From assembly GCA_047631875.1 (NCBI GenBank), contig JBLIAZ010000045.1:1-14633 (forward strand): 14,633 nt of DNA, written 5' to 3'. Origin of the DNA: JBLIAZ01 sp047631875. Its GTDB lineage: Bacteria > Bacteroidota > Bacteroidia > Flavobacteriales_C > GCA-002722245. Positions 13,050 to 14,633 of the stretch are shown one piece after another. The number at the start of each line of letters is the position of its first letter. Positions within the stretch are counted from its first letter, which is position 1. The notes below the pieces were generated by a model. It was given only the letters and a program-made list of their open reading frames with translations. It was not told the origin of the DNA and searched no databases. The translations under genes were made by a program, and so were the position numbers.

Positions 13050-13266
13050 TTATTCATGTGTTAAAGTTAATTATCGAAATCAACTTCAACTATCTTAACT
13101 TTTCTCTCTCAGTAAAAGTAGCAAGTCCACTTTTTCACAGGATGAAATTACGATAGTTATTAAAAGAAGGAACAGTCCAGTTGATATTGAGAATCTCATA
13201 GTTTTTTAAAAAAAAACGAAAACTTATGACTCTTACTATCGCAAGGCATAGAACTATCAATTGATT

Positions 13267-13302
13267 CGCCTGGAATTGCAACTAAAAGTGCAATTCCAGG
13301 CG
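13267..13302. repeat. Perfect 14-bp hairpin downstream of small lipoprotein gene
   Basis: CGCCTGGAATTGCA (13267-13280) and TGCAATTCCAGGCG (13289-13302) are exact reverse complements around an 8-base loop, in which ACT/AGT could pair alternatively. It starts 27 bases behind the stop of the minus-strand lipoprotein gene. There is no T-run, so it may be an intergenic repeat or a stability hairpin rather than a standard terminator. The rest of 13050-13329 shows no gene. Confidence 0.65.
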
Positions 13303-13329
13303 GATTTGAAGTCAGATTTTTAAGCTGTA

Positions 13330-13782
13330 CTATTCAGTAGTAATTTCTACACTTTTAACTTGAACTGAGGTGCATTCCTTTTGATCGACTGATATAAAGG
13401 TAGTATCTGTAATCGATGCATTTACAGCTATGTTTTCAATAACTCCTGTAGCAGTGTACTTTGCTCCATCTTTTGCTGTTGCTTCAAAAGAAACATTAAG
13501 CAACTTAATGTTTTTATCACCGATGTTTTTGATGGCGTAATGAAGAGTTACGGCACTGTAATAATTTAAGTTGCTGTAATATTCCTGCTTTAGGGGCTCC
13601 ATAGTCACTATTACAGATTGACTTTCAATTTGCGACACGTTCAAGGTGTCTGTGACTGTTAAGGTGTCTGTAACTGTTACTGTTTCAACAATTGTAACGG
13701 TCTCTGGATCCGACTCTATGATGCAAGACCAATTAAAAATTAGAACTCCGATCACTGGCATTAGAATAAATAATTTTTTCAT
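13330..13782 (-). CDS. Small lipoprotein with FxLYD-like beta domain
   Basis: This 150-residue protein starts MKKLFILMPVIGVLIFNWSC, a signal peptide likely ending at Cys20; the lipobox is weak (NWSC), so lipidation is probable but not certain. A Thr/Val-rich linker with a short repeat (VTVTDTLTVTDTL, about residues 34-46) follows. Residues about 55-150 form a beta-rich domain (YYSAVTLHYAIKNIGDKNIK, LLNVSFEATAKDGAKYTATG, VIENIAVNASITDTTFISVD) resembling FxLYD-type extracellular domains, in which a polar backbone change and a shift of a secretory protein are sensed or bound; family assignment is tentative. It is alone on its strand. ATG 13782 is fixed by the signal peptide. Confidence 0.75.
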   Translation of the reverse strand: MKKLFILMPVIGVLIFNWSCIIESDPETVTIVETVTVTDTLTVTDTLNVSQIESQSVIVTMEPLKQEYYSNLNYYSAVTLHYAIKNIGDKNIKLLNVSFEATAKDGAKYTATGVIENIAVNASITDTTFISVDQKECTSVQVKSVEITTE

Positions 13783-13925
13783 AAAATTAATTTTTGTTAT
13801 TTCCGTAAGTCCCGGTCCGGAAAGTAATAAATGAAAAAAGCGCGGAACTGAAACTTACTTACGCTTCTTTTATACTTTTTTTTCTAATTTTTAATCAACT
13901 CTTTGACATTTATAATGATCAACAA

Positions 13926-13966
13926 ATACTAATTACCCTTAAAGTTAAGGAGTAAGATACTAATTA
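13926..13966. repeat. Direct repeats flanking a palindrome
   Basis: ATACTAATTA occurs at 13926-13935 and 13957-13966 (31-base period, about three helical turns). Between them CCTTAA-AG-TTAAGG (13937-13950) is an inverted repeat. It lies in the gene-poor spacer upstream of the small lipoprotein gene and looks operator-like; no bound factor can be named. Confidence 0.4.
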
Positions 13967-14008
13967 TATAATACACTACTGCTTAAACAAAGTTACAACA
14001 ATAGTGCC

Positions 14009-14202
14009 ATGACAATCAGTTGTCGACTAATCAGGAAGGGGGGGCGGTTCTGAACGAAGGGCTGGAGATTCTTTTTAAAGAAAATCCAGCTTTGTTTAAT
14101 TTCCACCACAATTTGATTAGATATAATGGAATAATTCACTTCACACCATTGGCTTCCCGAAACGACTTACATCTAGGTTGTCCACACCTAACTTCACTAT
14201 GA
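14009..14202 (+). pseudogene. Small frame interrupted at a G7 tract
   Basis: ATG 14009 starts MTISCRLIRKGG and stops at 14051-14053. With one more G in the G7 run at 14038-14044 the frame would pass into the frame ending at TGA 14200-14202 (AVLNEGLEILFKENPALFNF and on), about 64 residues. A hairpin (GCTGGA/TCCAGC arms, 14061-14090) lies inside. The sequence is not recognised and it overlaps another candidate frame on the opposite strand, so at most one of the two is real. The remaining parts of 13783-14412 show no gene I can support. Confidence 0.2.
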
Positions 14203-14281
14203 AGACGTAATGATTTCCCTGCAAATACATGGGGTCTGAATGCAAATAATCAACTCACCCTTTCCCAACCTTTTTCTTCAT
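14141..14281 (-). pseudogene. Small frame with internal TGA and a good ribosome site
   Basis: ATG 14281 is preceded by AGAGGAG with 7-base spacing, a strong Shine-Dalgarno for this window. It encodes MKKKVGKG, then TGA (14255-14257), then in the same frame VDYLHSDPMYLQGNHYVFIV and KLGVDNLDVSRFGKPMV before TGA 14141-14143. The part past the first stop is protein-like, so it may be a small gene with a nonsense change (for example from CGA or TGG). It is not recognised, and chance is possible. Confidence 0.25.
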
Positions 14282-14387
14282 CTCTCTACTCCTCTGTAAT
14301 GTGAATGAAAACATGTAAAAGAATACAAATTGTCCAATTCCAGCTTGGCACACTAGCATGGCCTCAGAGCAAAAAACAAAGTAGCAT

Positions 14388-14407
14388 AATCTTATTTTTA
14401 TAAGATT
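14388..14407 (+). promoter_or_regulatory. Perfect hairpin in front of a small gene
   Basis: AATCTTAT-TTTT-ATAAGATT is an 8-bp perfect stem with a 4-base loop ending 5 bases before ATG 14413. In the transcript it would lie over the ribosome site and could affect initiation. It is AT-only except two pairs, so the stem is weak. Confidence 0.4.
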
Positions 14408-14412
14408 CATTT

Positions 14413-14592
14413 ATGAAAATGTTTCGATGTTTGGTTCTTAAAGCTGATGGAGACCCGGCAAAACTCATTCAGAATAAAGGACCATCGGAAGTTATCCCCT
14501 CAAGTTCACTTAAAAGATTTGGGATGAAAACTAGAATCAAGAACGTCGCGAGTGACGGTTTTCAAATTATTTGTGAAGCCCCCCCTTTATGA
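14413..14592 (+). CDS. Small hypothetical protein ending at a C7 tract
   Basis: A 59-residue frame from ATG 14413 reads MKMFRCLVLKADGDPAKLIQ, then NKGPSEVIPSSSLKRFGMKT and RIKNVASDGFQIICEAPPL. It is basic, has no signal peptide or membrane segment and is not recognised. The C7 run at 14579-14585 lies just before the TGA at 14590-14592. In both other frames past the run, translation stays open to the window end (for example APPFMTGDSKKS with one extra C), so the true protein may be longer and the stop may result from an indel or slippage. A second start (ATG 14419) is possible. A perfect hairpin precedes the gene. Confidence 0.4.
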   Translation: MKMFRCLVLKADGDPAKLIQNKGPSEVIPSSSLKRFGMKTRIKNVASDGFQIICEAPPL

Positions 14593-14633
14593 CCGGAGAC
14601 AGCAAGAAGTCAATCCCCCAACACAACTCTACC

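Larger units (their letters stand above)
12569..13139 (-). mobile_element. Decayed IS3-family insertion sequence
   Basis: OrfA and the first part of OrfB are present in the normal order. The left end is probably near 13139, where the minus strand reads TGTGAAAAAGTGGAC, a plausible IS3 terminal inverted repeat starting with TG; this end is a guess. The opposite end is missing, cut 9 bases beyond the stop of the SRPBCC gene. No target-site duplication can be shown. Confidence 0.65.

Overview
The window looks like a chromosomal stretch from a member of the Bacteroidota, most likely an AT-rich flavobacterial lineage. The evidence is: several exact TAnnTTTG -7 promoter elements, some with a TTG/TTTG about 20 bases upstream; start codons mostly without Shine-Dalgarno sequences; many lipoproteins, one carrying the CQKDDD surface-export type signal; SPOR-like domains; an Rhs protein with a C-terminal toxin-type tip; and an IS3 remnant. 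I cannot name the genus from sequence alone.

Layout. Bases 1-750 hold the start of a secreted protein (minus strand) and two small plus-strand frames, one broken at an A8 tract. At 753-2336 (minus) is a signal peptide/SPOR-like/long coiled coil/SPOR-like protein. At 2660-3331 (plus) is a predicted surface lipoprotein with a Thr/Glu-rich stalk; it shares a bidirectional terminator with copA (3433-5553, minus), a Cu(I)-exporting P-type ATPase. A PfkB sugar kinase (5668-6513, plus) diverges from copA across an intergenic spacer with palindromes. An unusual convergent spacer with nested inverted repeats (6514-6845) separates it from a minus-strand pair: mgsA (methylglyoxal synthase) followed 12 bases later by a TIGR03862-type flavoprotein. 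tRNA-Ser(GCU) with its own promoter and strong terminator lies at 8662-8748.

From the tRNA to about 13140 the region looks accessory: a tandem decamer repeat and an 18-bp palindrome just past the tRNA terminator, then (reading on the minus strand) an Rhs gene remnant with an intact core and a type-23-like toxin tip, a lipoprotein gene, and a small secreted-peptide gene. A 552-bp unit made of the lipoprotein gene plus the first codons of the peptide gene is tandemly duplicated, giving two diverged 164-residue lipoproteins directly behind the toxin tip. This arrangement suggests a toxin-immunity (polymorphic toxin) cassette with duplicated candidate immunity genes; that function is inference. 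The 5' part of the Rhs gene has an in-frame TAG and ends abruptly, so the cassette looks like an orphan tip. An SRPBCC-domain gene and a truncated IS3 copy follow.

The right end (13.3-14.6 kb) holds a small lipoprotein gene with a perfect 14-bp hairpin behind it, then gene-poor DNA with small frames, two of which meet G7 or C7 tracts. Several frame breaks in the window coincide with homopolymers, so either recent decay, phase variation or homopolymer sequencing errors must be considered.
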